Shown here: positions 36,915 to 48,995 of the stretch, one piece after another | Layout of the letters: each line of letters starts with the position of its first letter | Position numbering within the stretch: position 1 is the first letter of the stretch | Assembly (NCBI RefSeq): GCF_003672135.1 | Contig: NC_039516.1 | Coordinates: 3,021,838-3,085,837, forward strand | Reading direction: 5' to 3' | Length of the DNA stretch: 64,000 nt | Source of the DNA: Ooceraea biroi | Taxonomy: Eukaryota > Arthropoda > Insecta > Hymenoptera > Formicidae | Notes under the pieces: generated by a model | Database searches by the model: none | Told to the model about the DNA's origin: nothing | The model's input: the letters and a program-made list of their open reading frames with translations, nothing else | Translations under genes and position numbers: made by a program

Positions 36915-39900
36915 ATGGTGCACGTGGAACGTTCGGCGCATCAGGGTACATGGATATGCTGCGTGCCCTGTTACTGGGTGAGGAGGAGCAAGGCCGTGCA
37001 CAAGGCCTTGCTCACCTTTGCGATGGTGCTGGTCACCAGCCTCCTGGTCACCAGCCCGGTGCTCTTTCTCATCACGACCTTACCGGAGGGGGAGCAGCCG
37101 CGGAATTGCGCGCCATTGGTGAGTAATTAGCCTTGAACGATCTCTCGGTTCTCTTTCTGTATCGCTTGATCGCTGTATCGCTTCGTCACGCAGGGTGGAA
37201 AGGGTAGACTTTAAATACGGCGTGGTTTCGTGCGAATTCGAGTGGTTCGAAAACGGAATAAATCTTGATAAGCCAGATCTGCGTTGCTAAAATAATGCGC
37301 GAAGAAGACTTTGAACTGCCGATTTCGTTTAATCGCGAATCAATATCGTTATCTCTCGTGTATCTTCAGTCTCACATTGAAATTCGATAGAAATTTGATA
37401 GAAAATGCTGATGATCATATAGTTTAAGTTTAGGAACAATAGCGTGCTTTCAATGTCAGTTGCAAGTAAAAATGAAAATATATATGATTATTAGCAATAC
37501 ATGGCATAAGTCGTTAAGTTATTTATATAGTTTACGTTCTTTATCGGTCAAGGATCAAGCCACGCAGATTTGCGAGTTTTATTCAAGTTTCGCGTAAAGA
37601 CGCAAGTTGCTCATCGCTCATTTATGCAAATAGAATGAGTTCTATGCTGTATACCCGCGCATTCTTACGATCGTTTGCCTAAATTTTATCTTTGGAGAAA
37701 ATATTGATCCGATGCCCATAGCATTGTTTGATGCGATAATGGGAGCATTTCGGCGGCATTGCCAAGTACGTTAGAGATTATAATATAACATTAGATCCCC
37801 GCGCGAACATGATGTGCACAGAATAGCTTGCAAATGTGCTAAATGTATGACGTGACGCGAATAAGTAATCGTCTTATACAGCATGGGACGTTGCTAGTTG
37901 CCCGAAGTCACGAGTAATTTATATCGATCACGGCCTGGCTCGAAGTGAGAAAGACGGAAAGTCGGTAGTATTTAGCAATGGCACGTTGAAAATGTTTGTG
38001 ATCAGCGTCTGTCTCAGTACGACGAACTTCACCAATTTTGAAAAAGATGAACAAGAAACTGGTCTCGATATTGAAGAAAAGGGAAAAGAAGTAAAAAAAG
38101 TTAAACTATAAAATGCAAATTTAAGACGTTTCATTCACCTGTACGAAATTGCGAAGTCACTCTCGAACGACAGAAGGCCACACTTATGATAAATCGCGAT
38201 TACTCATGATATACATCGTAATACAAGCCAGTACAAAGCGAAGCCGTATTAGTAAGTAAGGTTTCGAGGCGAATAGAAAGCTCATCCACGGCTGAGGTCA
38301 GGGCTTTGCCTGTTATCCTGACCCCTTTCTAAATTTATATTTTTTTTATTTGATGTTTACGTTATTTTGTGTGATTGTTTCATCATTACAAATTTTCTAT
38401 CAAATATATAAAGATATTATGTTAACAGATGTTAAGATTCAATGAGAAATATAAATGCTTTAAACGAGATTGTAATTTTGCGAAATTAAATTTATGTTTC
38501 TTAATTCAAAAATATAAGATATAATAAAATAACGAAAAAATATTCAAGTATTTTTACTCTTTTTGGCTATTTGAGGAAACAAATAAACATTTGAATGTTC
38601 TAAAGTCGAGAAATCAGCGTCTTCTTTCTTCATCAAGTAAATGCTAGGAAATTATAAAAATGCGTCTGTTAAAGCAACCAATTTCACGATTTCAGGATGA
38701 GGCTTGCATCAGGGAGCGAGATGGGCCCGACGGTGTTTGTAACACGGACATTTGCGTAGAGGCTTCAAAGAGGATTCTAACGTCCATGAAACGAGGTGTC
38801 GATCCTTGCAAAGATTTTTACAAGTTTGCCTGCGGTGGTTTCCGCGATCAGCAGCCCTATCAACCGAGCGCAAGCTTCAACATACTTCAAGCGCAAACTG
38901 ACGACCGTATACACAGTGAGTGTCTAGTAGTCTTTTATTTTTTATCATCTACTAGTTTTCCGTCCCGCTGCGTACTCGATCAAAGTCTCGATCGTTTTGC
39001 GGAATCAAAAGTAAACGATACGAGGAACGCCCAGCGAGTTATGCATCAATCTTCATTAATTGATAAAGAGCATGAGGACTTGGACAGGGAGCACGACCTC
39101 GATTTGGTAAGAATCTATCGTGAATGCGACGGTGGTGGTGGTGTGGTGGCGGTGTCGCCAGCACGACTGGCGCCGAGCAACTGGCACCAACTATGTTCGC
39201 GTATAGATCGCCGCGTTGCTGGGATAATATAACTTGGTTTGGGGATCGAAACTTAAAGGGGAGCTAGATAAATATCGGAAGTTGGAACCGCTGGAGGACA
39301 CGATCGTGGTATCGAGCCAACGATGCATCCCTGATGATGTCGGTCGAGGGTGTCGCGCCTTGTCCAGACGTGTCATTTTAATGCTCCGCATTAATGTATC
39401 GCCGAAAGAACGAACGATAGGGGCTCCGTTTGGTAAAAACTTATCGGACTCTAACGCGAGGAGAAATCGAACTGCCGACTATAAATAATGCACGTTAATC
39501 GATATACGTATCGTGTACACATACGGGTATTACGCGAGTTGCCTATTACTCGATAGAATGCCCCGTTACTCGTTAGTTTTACGCAACCTTCGAAATACTA
39601 TTCGCGTGATTCAAGGTCGGCAAATTACCTTCACTGCGAGCTAATCAGATTATTTAACAGTACGATCTTTAACTACCACGCATTGCTTGTTTGCTGGTTC
39701 GCGGTCCCTTGTGGAAAATAATAATAATATTTCTCTGTAAAAGATCGGATCGTGAATAGAAATATTACTGCTTCGCAGGAGCTTTGGCGAATGAGACGGG
39801 GCAAATGGTTACCGCATTTGAGAAGCTTGGGCAATTTTACAACGTTTGCCAAGACTTTCAGAAAAACCCCGTAAATTTTACACCCGGTAAATTATTTATG

Positions 39901-42900
39901 ATACTTATCATGCGATTTATAGATGATTCGCTAGTGTTATAGACTCTTTAACATTAAAATACATTGTACGTTCAATATTGAACAAGAGAAATGATAGAAT
40001 ATTCAATAAGAATAGATTTGAGAAGTTCTTTTAATTATTCCATTGTTCTAATTGTTTGATAAATCAAACGTTAAAGAAAGATTTGAGTTACTCATACGAA
40101 TTTACGCTTTATTAATGTTACTGTGCAAGATGTTTCCCAAATCTACGCAGATAAAATAAATCCGAGTGTTTCAGTTTACGAGCTCTTAAATGAACTTGGT
40201 GGCTATATACCGCCAAAAAGCACGGCATCAATCGACATCACCCCTCTGATTTCCGCATTACTGAAAGTAAATGGCGCGCCTCTCTTTGACTTATACGTCA
40301 ACGTAGATCTTTACGATCGCACAAAGTCATCCCTATACCTCGATCTACCTACCAAATACCAAAATCACGAATTTCTCGCAAAGGACCAGGTAAAGATTGC
40401 GCAACTTAAATTTTGGTTCCTATAAAATGATTTAAAAACAGAATCCAACGAATTTAAATGCATAACAAACTTGCCTCCAGATTCTTTAATATTTTCTTCG
40501 ATGATCCATTTTTTTAAATTCTATATAAACAATATACTATAATATATCTCTTCTCAGAAAAACAGAGACGTACAAAGATCGCGTAACATTCAAGAGATTG
40601 TTCGAGGATTCTTGCCAAAAAATATGAGTCCTAAAGAACAATCGTCGGAGATGGATCTGCTTTTGCAGTTTTGCTTATCGCTCGAAAAGGTAAACATAAG
40701 ACATTAATTCTGCAATATCACAAATGAATGAAATTAGTTGAACGATCTTGAACGATCGTTTCAGATTTATCCAAAGCACAAAGACTTGTACAATTGGGTG
40801 GACGTTGATCAGAGGGTATACGTTGCTTACAATGTGACTTATCTTCAAGAGAGCTTTGGTTACGTAAGTATATAACAAGAATAAGTATAGAAAGAATAAA
40901 TCTATTTTAATTAAATACTCGTCGCAACTTTCTGCATTCCGATTGCGCCTCATTTACTTTCTTATTTTCTACTTTGACCTAAACTGTCTTCATTCTTCAA
41001 AAGTAAGAGACTTGCTTCAATGATTCAGATAAGATGGAGATCGTTACTAAACGCAACGTTAAGCTACCGTATAAACGAAATAGACTTGCACGACGATAAT
41101 AACGATACGAATCGTGTACAACGACCACCCTATGTTGCATCTGAGGACCAGATTTACGTTTATGTTACGGCACCACGTTATTTCCGCAATCTCGGCAAGC
41201 TACTGAGTCGTTCCTCCAAACGGTATGGCTTCTTATGTCCTTTATATAATATAATATACGTATTCTCGCAACACGAACACATTGAATTCTACACATTGAA
41301 TTATTATTATTGATGATAATTGTGATAAATGAATGAAGGATTATTCATAATGGGCTGCTGTTGCTCTATGCCATGGACACGTTGCACGATATCGTCAACG
41401 TTACTGCCGTCAAAGATTGGGAAGCTTCTTGCTACGGATTGACCAAAAGCCTTTTCAGCGAAGCAGTCAGTGCGCTCTACGTGCGACAATACACTCCGAA
41501 GTACCTGGATACTCTAGTTAACAGGGTATGTTTATTATTTAATCTCTTAAATACTATATTTTATACACGCTCAACGATGTTTTCATAGGTGACGGCATTA
41601 TTCCAACGTGTGAAAGAGACAATAGCCGAACGTATATTAGTGAAGTCATGGCTCGATGATGAGACCAGGACGCAAGCTTTGTTGAAGCTGAATGCTTTAC
41701 GTGGACGATTTCACGTGTCGGCCGCATTTTACAATGACACTTTGCTGGAACGTGAATTAGCTGAGGTGAAATGAAATTGAACGTTTGTCATATATAAAAT
41801 ACAAACATTGCAAATTAAAAATTAAATTGCTGGCAACAGCTCAGTGTTATCATTTCTTTGAGCACGATTGTCTTATAGGTCGTGATCGATACGGATGACT
41901 TTATCGCTACCGTCTTGAGAAGATTCCGCCAGATTCGGAGAGCAAAGGACCAAAACTCGTTACAAAGATACGCAATGGAAAAGTGAGGAAAATATTTTTC
42001 AAAACTGTTATTTGAAAATTTACGAGTTATAAGAAACTCATAATATTTAATAATCTGTTATTTTCTTTTTCTTTATTTTCTTTCTTTAATTTTTTTTGCA
42101 AGTAATGTATTCGAATTTTCAGACGTTTCTATCCTTACTCTGTGCACGCCTATTACGAGTCCTCTACAAATACGATCGGTGAGTATCAATTATTAAATGC
42201 ATTATACACAATGCCTGCAATCGAGCAATTTTAGTAAAGTTGCTCTTGTTAAAAATGGAAGGAATTCCATTGGCTATGATGACATCCTGGGCGTGGTCAT
42301 GGGATGGTGGACCGGCTTATGCGGTTCACGCTACGCTAGGATCGGTCATCGCTCATGAGATTCTCCATGCCTTTGATTTTCACCGTCGTAGATTGCCTAT
42401 AGATCCAGATCTGAATGTTGAAGAATGGCTCTGGATCACGCCTGAGTCGTGGAAACGATTGGAGACCCGAATAGAATGCGTCGCGAGACTTTACGCCAGG
42501 AGTTTTTGGCGGAAGGTTCAGTTTTACGGGAATGACGTCGCTGTACAGGTACGTTGGATTTACATGGCAAGCACAAGAACATGCTTACATCTTCGAAGAG
42601 CAAGCGGAATATATATGTACTAATTCTCTGATTGTACAGTTTGACTGGAACATGACGAGAAATGAGAATGTTGCGGATATCGGAGCTCTGCAGATTTCTC
42701 ACAAGACCTGGCACACTTTGACGAACGGAAAGGATCGGAGTCTCCCAGAATTAGAAGGGCTAAGGCCTAGTCAACTTTTCTTTATAAGCGCGGCTCAGGT
42801 ACCGACTAACTCTTTTCAGCGTCTTATAAAGTCATAAGACAAAGTTATAAGTATAACAAAGTTTTCATTCCAATTCTATCATGCAAATTTAGAAATCACT

Positions 42901-43258
42901 TCAATTTTTATTTTAACTTAAATTTCTCGATAAGATAAATCGTTTTTCTTCTTCCTTTTCTTATTTAAATATTTTTAAATTAAAGGTATACTGCGTTAAT
43001 ACAACTGCCGAGGCCTACGTTTTCTCCGTCGAGTTCGACTATCGTACTCCTCATCCGGAGAGGTACGTGAAGCTTTTAAATTAGATTTTCTCTCTCTCTT
43101 TCTATATATATATATATATATACATGAAATAAGATATAAAAATTGGTTAAATTTTTAGAGTAAACGGTATAATGATGAATTCACAAGCATTTGCGGAGGC
43201 GTTCCGCTGTCCACTTGGAGCAAAAATGAACCCTCCAAATAAGTGTACGGTTTGGTAA
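36915..43258 (+). CDS. Neprilysin-like M13 membrane metallopeptidase, divergent active site
   Basis: A type II membrane protein of the neprilysin/ECE family. Exons: 36915-37118, 38696-38915, 39779-39886, 40130-40389, 40558-40689, 40765-40863, 41029-41222, 41339-41525, 41589-41765, 41879-41982, 42123-42178, 42235-42548, 42640-42798, 42986-43062 and 43159-43258, giving 796 residues in phase. One transmembrane helix is at about 31-53, followed by Cys-rich ACIRERDGPDGVCNTDIC and VDPCKDFYKFACGG. Zinc ligands are kept: HEILH at 621-625 and Glu694 in ENVAD. Several consensus residues are changed: NAYY reads HAYY at 570, FDD after the zinc motif reads FDF, ENxADNGG reads ENVADIGA, and three residues are missing between the late His and Arg. 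The C-terminal CTVW is typical. Activity may be reduced or altered. Family members degrade extracellular peptides. An AATAAA is at 43807. Confidence 0.92.
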
Positions 43259-44977
43259 TGCGTTTTTGTATATCGTCGATTACGTGCAAGAGAATAATTA
43301 TATTCCGTTTGATATTCTCTGCAACTGTGACAAATTGTGCAGAAAATTTGAGAATAGCAATTAGGACAGGAATTAATATTGCATAAAGGAACAGAAGTTT
43401 GCCGTTCTACGTGGACTCTACTTAGCAATTTAATCTGCAAGATTCTCATCTTCAGCCTCTCAACTGTTAAAGGGCACTACGGAAATATATTTGCTCGGAA
43501 ATAATCGTCATTTTTTCTAAAATCGTATATTACATAGGATAAGAGGGAACATTTTAAACTAAAAAAAGTTATTATCCGCCCATTACGCTGTGAAACTTGT
43601 CTGAAACTGTGAAAAATGAAAAGCAAACCGATTGTATTTGAACGAAAACAAGTGATTGTACTTGAATTGTATGGAATAGCAATAGATTGCAAGAAATTGC
43701 AATCAGCAGTAAGAAATTGTAATTTACGACTTGTTACAATTTACACTGATTTATATTTGTGATGAACTATATGAAATTGTAACAATGCGTAAGAAACGTA
43801 TGGACAAATAAATCGATGGTGTCCGATAATCAGCAAAAATTGGATTTACATGCTCTTTAATGCTATTGTTAAAATATTAATGAATATATTGACATGTTAT
43901 ATTGTTACGGTGCTGGAAAGTTTATAATAAAAATGATATAATAAAAATGAATCTGTGATAAACGTTTTCTCTTGGATTTCTGACGAATTCGTTTTTTGTT
44001 GATAATAACGGACGCCATTGATGCGATACAAATTTATTACGGAAAGTATTTTCGCGCACTTTGCTTTGTACGAGGCTACTAGAGGGAAGATAAGTCACAT
44101 GTGCAGATTGTTCGCTTGAATTGCTCATAAATGTGCCGTGAAACAAGGAAAACGGATTATACGGATTATGTCGAATCGAATTCATTATAATTGCGGTTTT
44201 TTCGTCAGATCTGACTCGATTTCTCAAAAACGGTATTAGAATGCGGAAACTGATTTCATGGATCTTCAAAAGTGGGATATTGTTAAACACACAAGCGATC
44301 TCGTCTCATTTTATTCACTTAAATTCATGTTAACGGGGATTTCAAGAGACCTTGCCTTAAACGCCTGAAACCGTTTTTATAGTGATTGTCGACTATACAT
44401 AATATTCGAGCAGGAAAATTAAAATTTACGTGCGTTGTTCAAGAAACCGAATCTTAGAAATTGTGCGACGAACGTTGTACGTGTTGTATGCTATTACACT
44501 GTTTTAGAGAGCTATTTTTATCTGATCAAATATTGCAGATGTTGCTTCATACGACCTAGATAATTCTAATGTACATACATTTTGTAAAGCTTTTCGCTCG
44601 AAGCGTGTTCTCAAGTGATACATACAAACGATAGTCAATAACGTATATTTTCTCGTAGAAAAATTAGAAGACGTAGAATGGAGGAGTAGAGAAACTATTA
44701 AAAGCGATTGGATACGCTTGAGTTAGATGTACGCAATGTGCTACAAATAGAAGTCTTGCCTGAAAATTCGAAAGCAAAACGGCACTTCTCTCTTTGATTC
44801 TCCCTTTGATATATCTAATACAATTGAAATTTTAACAGTCTCTAATTTTTATAGTCTCTAACTCGTAAATATATTATATTACAGACTAGTCATTGATACG
44901 ATCAATCATTAGTAACTTATTATCCCATAATGAGCGTGCATTGACTCAGATTTACCTTCACAAGTTTAATACATCAT
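43259..44977. other. Neprilysin-like 3' UTR and intergenic DNA
   Basis: Contains the AATAAA at 43807-43812 and then AT-rich sequence without supported genes. A 122-codon minus-strand frame at 43922-44290 shows no domain or splice context. Confidence 0.45.
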
Positions 44978-45733
44978 ATCCCAGGCAGCACATGTTAGCC
45001 TAATGTATGTTTCTTAGACGTATCTAATGTCTAAGAAACATAAAGTACCATTTAAGAAACGGTTTAAATAGAAACCGTTTTTAGACCTAAATTTTAAAAA
45101 CGTATTTTTCACGTTTCCACAGAAACGAAAAATGTGTTTTATTAAATTGATTTGAAGTTATATAATTAATATAGAAAAAATAGTAATTTCTACTTACTTT
45201 GCGAGTATTAATTATTTTTACATCATACGTTTCAATGTACTCGATTATGGAACAAGAGACAAAAATCAACACAAATGTGTGTGATTCCCACCTCTGATTC
45301 ACCAAACGACCGATAGATAGCCAGACGTGACGTTCTCGGAAGTAACATTTGTGTTATCACCTTATAAATAACCATCCGGAAAACCGATCCAATACTCTTT
45401 TCTTCTTCTTTTCTTTTGAAACTTTTGAGATCATTATTACTTGAAATGATATTTCAAAAGAATGAGATTCCACTACACGAAATTTAGGGAGTAATTCATA
45501 AAATATAAAAATCTAGTTTTTTACAAAAATGTGACTTAACTCTGTCTATCTTTGAGGCACTGATATATAGAATTGATAAATATTTTTCTGATGGTTTCTG
45601 AAACGTTTTTTTGCCGAAACGTTTTTTCGTTGGACATTTTTCTCCTAAATAAACGTTTCAATAAAATGGTTATGAAACGTTACGGCAAAACGTTTATGAA
45701 ACGGTTTTGAAACCAATGTGTGCTGCCTGGGAT
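44978..45733. mobile_element. Non-autonomous element with CCCAGGCAGCACA inverted ends, about 756 bp
   Basis: The left end reads ATCCCAGGCAGCACATGT and the right end, in reverse complement, ATCCCAGGCAGCACACAT, so 15-16 bases match perfectly. Inside are subterminal hairpins: TATGTTTCTTAGAC with its complement GTCTAAGAAACATA near 45005-45045, and AAACGGTTT with AAACCGTTT near 45058-45082. The right half has a cluster of AAACGTTT-type palindromes (about 45600-45710). There is no long reading frame and no transposase. This fits a non-autonomous DNA transposon or MITE. The superfamily is not assigned, because only an AT could be read as a target duplication. Confidence 0.72.
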
Positions 45734-47004
45734 CGCTCAGAAAATCGTAAGACACTTGGCAGAAACGATAAATGAGAGACAAATAAGTAATAATTATTCA
45801 GGAAAGCTACCATTTGAAATAAAATTTGAAGTATAGTGGCTTGCGTACGTGATATACCGTAATGGCACATAGCAATGTAAGGATTTATTTTTTTACACTG
45901 CGTATTATAAACCACAAGTGTACATACATCGGTACCAACGAAAAATTCCGAAAAAATATTATTTTTAAAGAATTCGAGAAGTAAAACATCGATATGGTTT
46001 TAATGCATTAAGAAAATCTGCACGTACCTGGCGATCGTTATCCTCGCGATGCTTGGCGACATTTTTGCTGCGCTCAATGTGAAGTTAGCGGCGTGAAGTA
46101 TGCGACGATTTCGGCTAACCCCAATCAATGAAGGAGCGAATCGCCGATAACTCGGAGAACGCGATATTATTGTAAAATTCGGACTGCACACAATGTCCAC
46201 GTTACAACGAGCACTTTCCAAGATATTTGCGAGAACTTCTTACGCGTGAGATCAACTTGTGCATGGTAATAATGACGAAAAATCACAGAACAACGGGAAT
46301 CGCGAAACCGCCATTCGTCCCGTGATGCTCTCCATTGGCGCGATTCAAATTGTATCACAGTGCGGCGTGATTGCAGCTCGAGATATCGAAACGATGAGGC
46401 GGCGACCGAATTTTAAATTCAAACTCGAAAAGATTCGAAGTACTTAGCAGCAAGTTAGAAATGAATGATAGTAAATTAATTGAAATAATCTGATAAATGA
46501 GGAATATTTAATATTGATGCCATGAAAAACTATGAGACGTTGTAAATGAGATAATTTACACTTTATAATTATAAGAGAGTTGCAACAATTATACAGTGCA
46601 AGTACATCATATGTGCTCAGTTAGCGCTTCGTGTATATTAAAATGCGGAATGAGTATTATGCCGAGTATTACATTGAAAATTACACTTGATACTAAAGTA
46701 ATCATACTTTAATTGAGATATTTCACTTAAGTTGTAGTATATATAGCTCTATTGTATTGTCGTAGTAGCAAATAAATTATAAAATGGAAGTGTACGCTAC
46801 GCAGCGTGGTATAAGATATTGAAAAGAAAATAGAAAAATTATTAAATTTAAGAAATTGCACGAATCACAATAAGACAGGAATGATACACAGTATCATTGG
46901 AAGTTGTTAGTACCATTGGAACGTTAGTGCCATTATGTTAATATGTTCACTTGAAGCGGTTCTGCATATCATTTATCCTTGCGATATTTTATGTGTAAAT
47001 GCAT
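45734..47004. other. Intergenic, nothing supported
   Basis: AT-rich with short open frames only. The right end probably includes the 3' UTR of the minus-strand GST gene. No transposon ends or RNA gene were recognised. Confidence 0.45.
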
Positions 47005-48479
47005 TTAGATATTGTCATAATCGATGTTCCCAGCTCTTGAGGCTTCGATGACTTTCGCGAACTCTTCGTACGAGCATCTGTTTTTCACGACAAATGGCAG
47101 GTCCTTCATTTCCGCCACCCACTCCATCTGAAATGTGAACACGAATTGATAATTATAATATATAATTAAAACATTATAATAATTATATTAGATCATTATA
47201 CATTTAAGAAGTATTGCGTGTATTCTATTGAGCAAGAAATCAAGTCGATGATAGAACTGGAAAAATGATATTAAACGCTATGCACTGCGAACTTACAAGT
47301 TTAGGAAATCTCTCTTTGTCAAGACTCGTGCATCGTTTGTAGAGTAGAGTCAGAGCCTTGGCGCGCTCAAACCAGGGCCACATCAGCATATCCAACATGC
47401 CAGGATTGCTGCCTGAATAAAATACGTTTAATCACATCTCAGATCAGAAAGAAAAAGGAGGAGAGGAGAAGAGGCACGAGAAGAGAATGAATGATGAGAT
47501 TTTATACCTCCGAAGAAAGGTGTTTTACGTGTATTGAGCTCCTCCTCGAATTCTTGTAGATTGTCCATCACTTCAGCCAGAATCTCTTCGAACTGCCTCT
47601 TGTCCTTGTCATGTATACAATTCGAAAAGGTACCTATGACCTTTAAAGAATATGATACAGATCAGAAAATGGATCGTTCCTCTAAATTCGAGCTGATTCT
47701 ATTAATCAGTACCTTGGAATAATGATCTAACAGCTCCAGGTCACGACTTTTTATCTCGTTGTTGTATAAAGGAGGCTCAGGATATTTCTGATCTAGATAG
47801 TTCGCTATTGCGACCGAGTCTGTCATCATTGTACCATCCGCATCTATGTAAACTGGCACTTTCCCCTTCGGATGAACCTGAGAATTTTATATGAATAAGA
47901 AAGAAAACTCAGTGACTGCGATACACGCAGTACAGTTCAGAGATAAGCTAAAAACGCACTTGGAGATACCAATCTGGCTTGTTCTGCAAGTTGATGTTGA
48001 CTATATCGTGAGGAATATTCTTCAGTGCGAGCACCAGTCGTACCCTATGAGAAAACGGACAATATTTCATGCTATACAAACGCGCCTGACCCTCCACGTC
48101 CGCTGGCTTCTCAGAGCCTGAAACGTGAGACACGAATTATTCAACGAAATTAAATTCATTAGCGAGATCAGCCAATGAAATTGAATTAATTAACCAGATC
48201 TGCCACTAATTTAATTTGAACGATCAGTCAAGGAAATTACATCAATTAGCGAGATCTATGGAATTTAATGAGATCACTCTACAAAATCGAATCAATTAGG
48301 TGTCACTTTAAGGACTGCACGTAACGTGCGCTGCGTCTTCGCGCGCATTGTGACAGCTGCAGGCTGCAATCGCAGCCGGCTTTCTGGCGTGACACTGACA
48401 GGTCTCCTCCGTAAAGGGGGAATGTCCCTCTCGTTGGCACATAAAGTCGCTTACCACTCGCTAGATGCAAGGAACTCAT
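47005..48479 (-). CDS. GstO: Omega-class glutathione S-transferase (GSTO)
   Basis: Cytosolic thiol transferase/dehydroascorbate reductase class; some insect members act as pyrimidodiazepine synthase in eye-pigment synthesis. Exons on the minus strand, 5' to 3': 48479-48455, 48117-47960, 47877-47713, 47640-47508, 47412-47297 and 47127-47005, giving 239 residues, the normal length. The first exon encodes only MSSLHLAS plus one base, typical of the omega N-terminal extension. The thioredoxin fold follows with LYSMKYCPFSHR; Cys28 is the catalytic cysteine that defines the omega class. NKPDWYLQVHPKGKVPVY and DSVAIANYLDQKYPEPPLY form the glutathione site. The C-terminal helical domain includes NPGMLDMLMWPWFERAKAL. 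It lies downstream of MED23 on the same strand, about 0.5 kb away. The exact paralogue cannot be fixed. Confidence 0.94.
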
Positions 48480-48995
48480 CGGTGCGGCTTTCCCGCGGAC
48501 GAGGGAAATGATGCGACAGATTCGATGCAGTTCGATGCTCACTCGAGTCTGACTCCGAGCGATGAAGACCTTTTTTTTTTTGCTAACGAAATGACGGCGC
48601 CATCTCTTCAGGATGCGCGGAGGTGATTGAACGCCGGCACCTATTCACCGACGAAAGTTAACAGGCGAGAGGTAACTTTGCGTTAAATATGTTAATTTTA
48701 TTATAATACGCTTACATGTTCTTTTAATTTCTAGTCGTGTGTGTTTTTTCACATCGAGTCGTTTATTATAAAAGTCTTGTTTCTTACGAGAGATAAAAAG
48801 TTTTTACCATTTTTATATCTATCCGATATTTTATATCGAATATTCCTTTTGAATTACAGGAATATTATTTTTAATTCGAAGTAAATAGTAATACGTATTT
48901 AGTTTGGAATGACTGGATTGACGTTTGATTTCCGGGTATGCTGAACACGCATCGTGACGTTAGGTAGCAGTCATCGCAGCAGGAACAACCTTGTT
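48480..48995 (-). promoter_or_regulatory. GSTO upstream region overlapping MED23 3' UTR
   Basis: Only 516 bases separate the MED23 stop codon from the GSTO start codon, on the same strand. An AATAAA in minus orientation at 48762-48767 would end MED23 transcripts, leaving under 300 bases for the GSTO promoter. No specific operator could be identified. Confidence 0.4.

Noticed and set aside
43084..43122. CT then TA dinucleotide tract
   Set aside because: Ordinary microsatellite in the last neprilysin-like intron.
43922..44290. 122-codon minus-strand frame after the neprilysin-like gene
   Set aside because: No domain or splice context; AT-rich chance frame.
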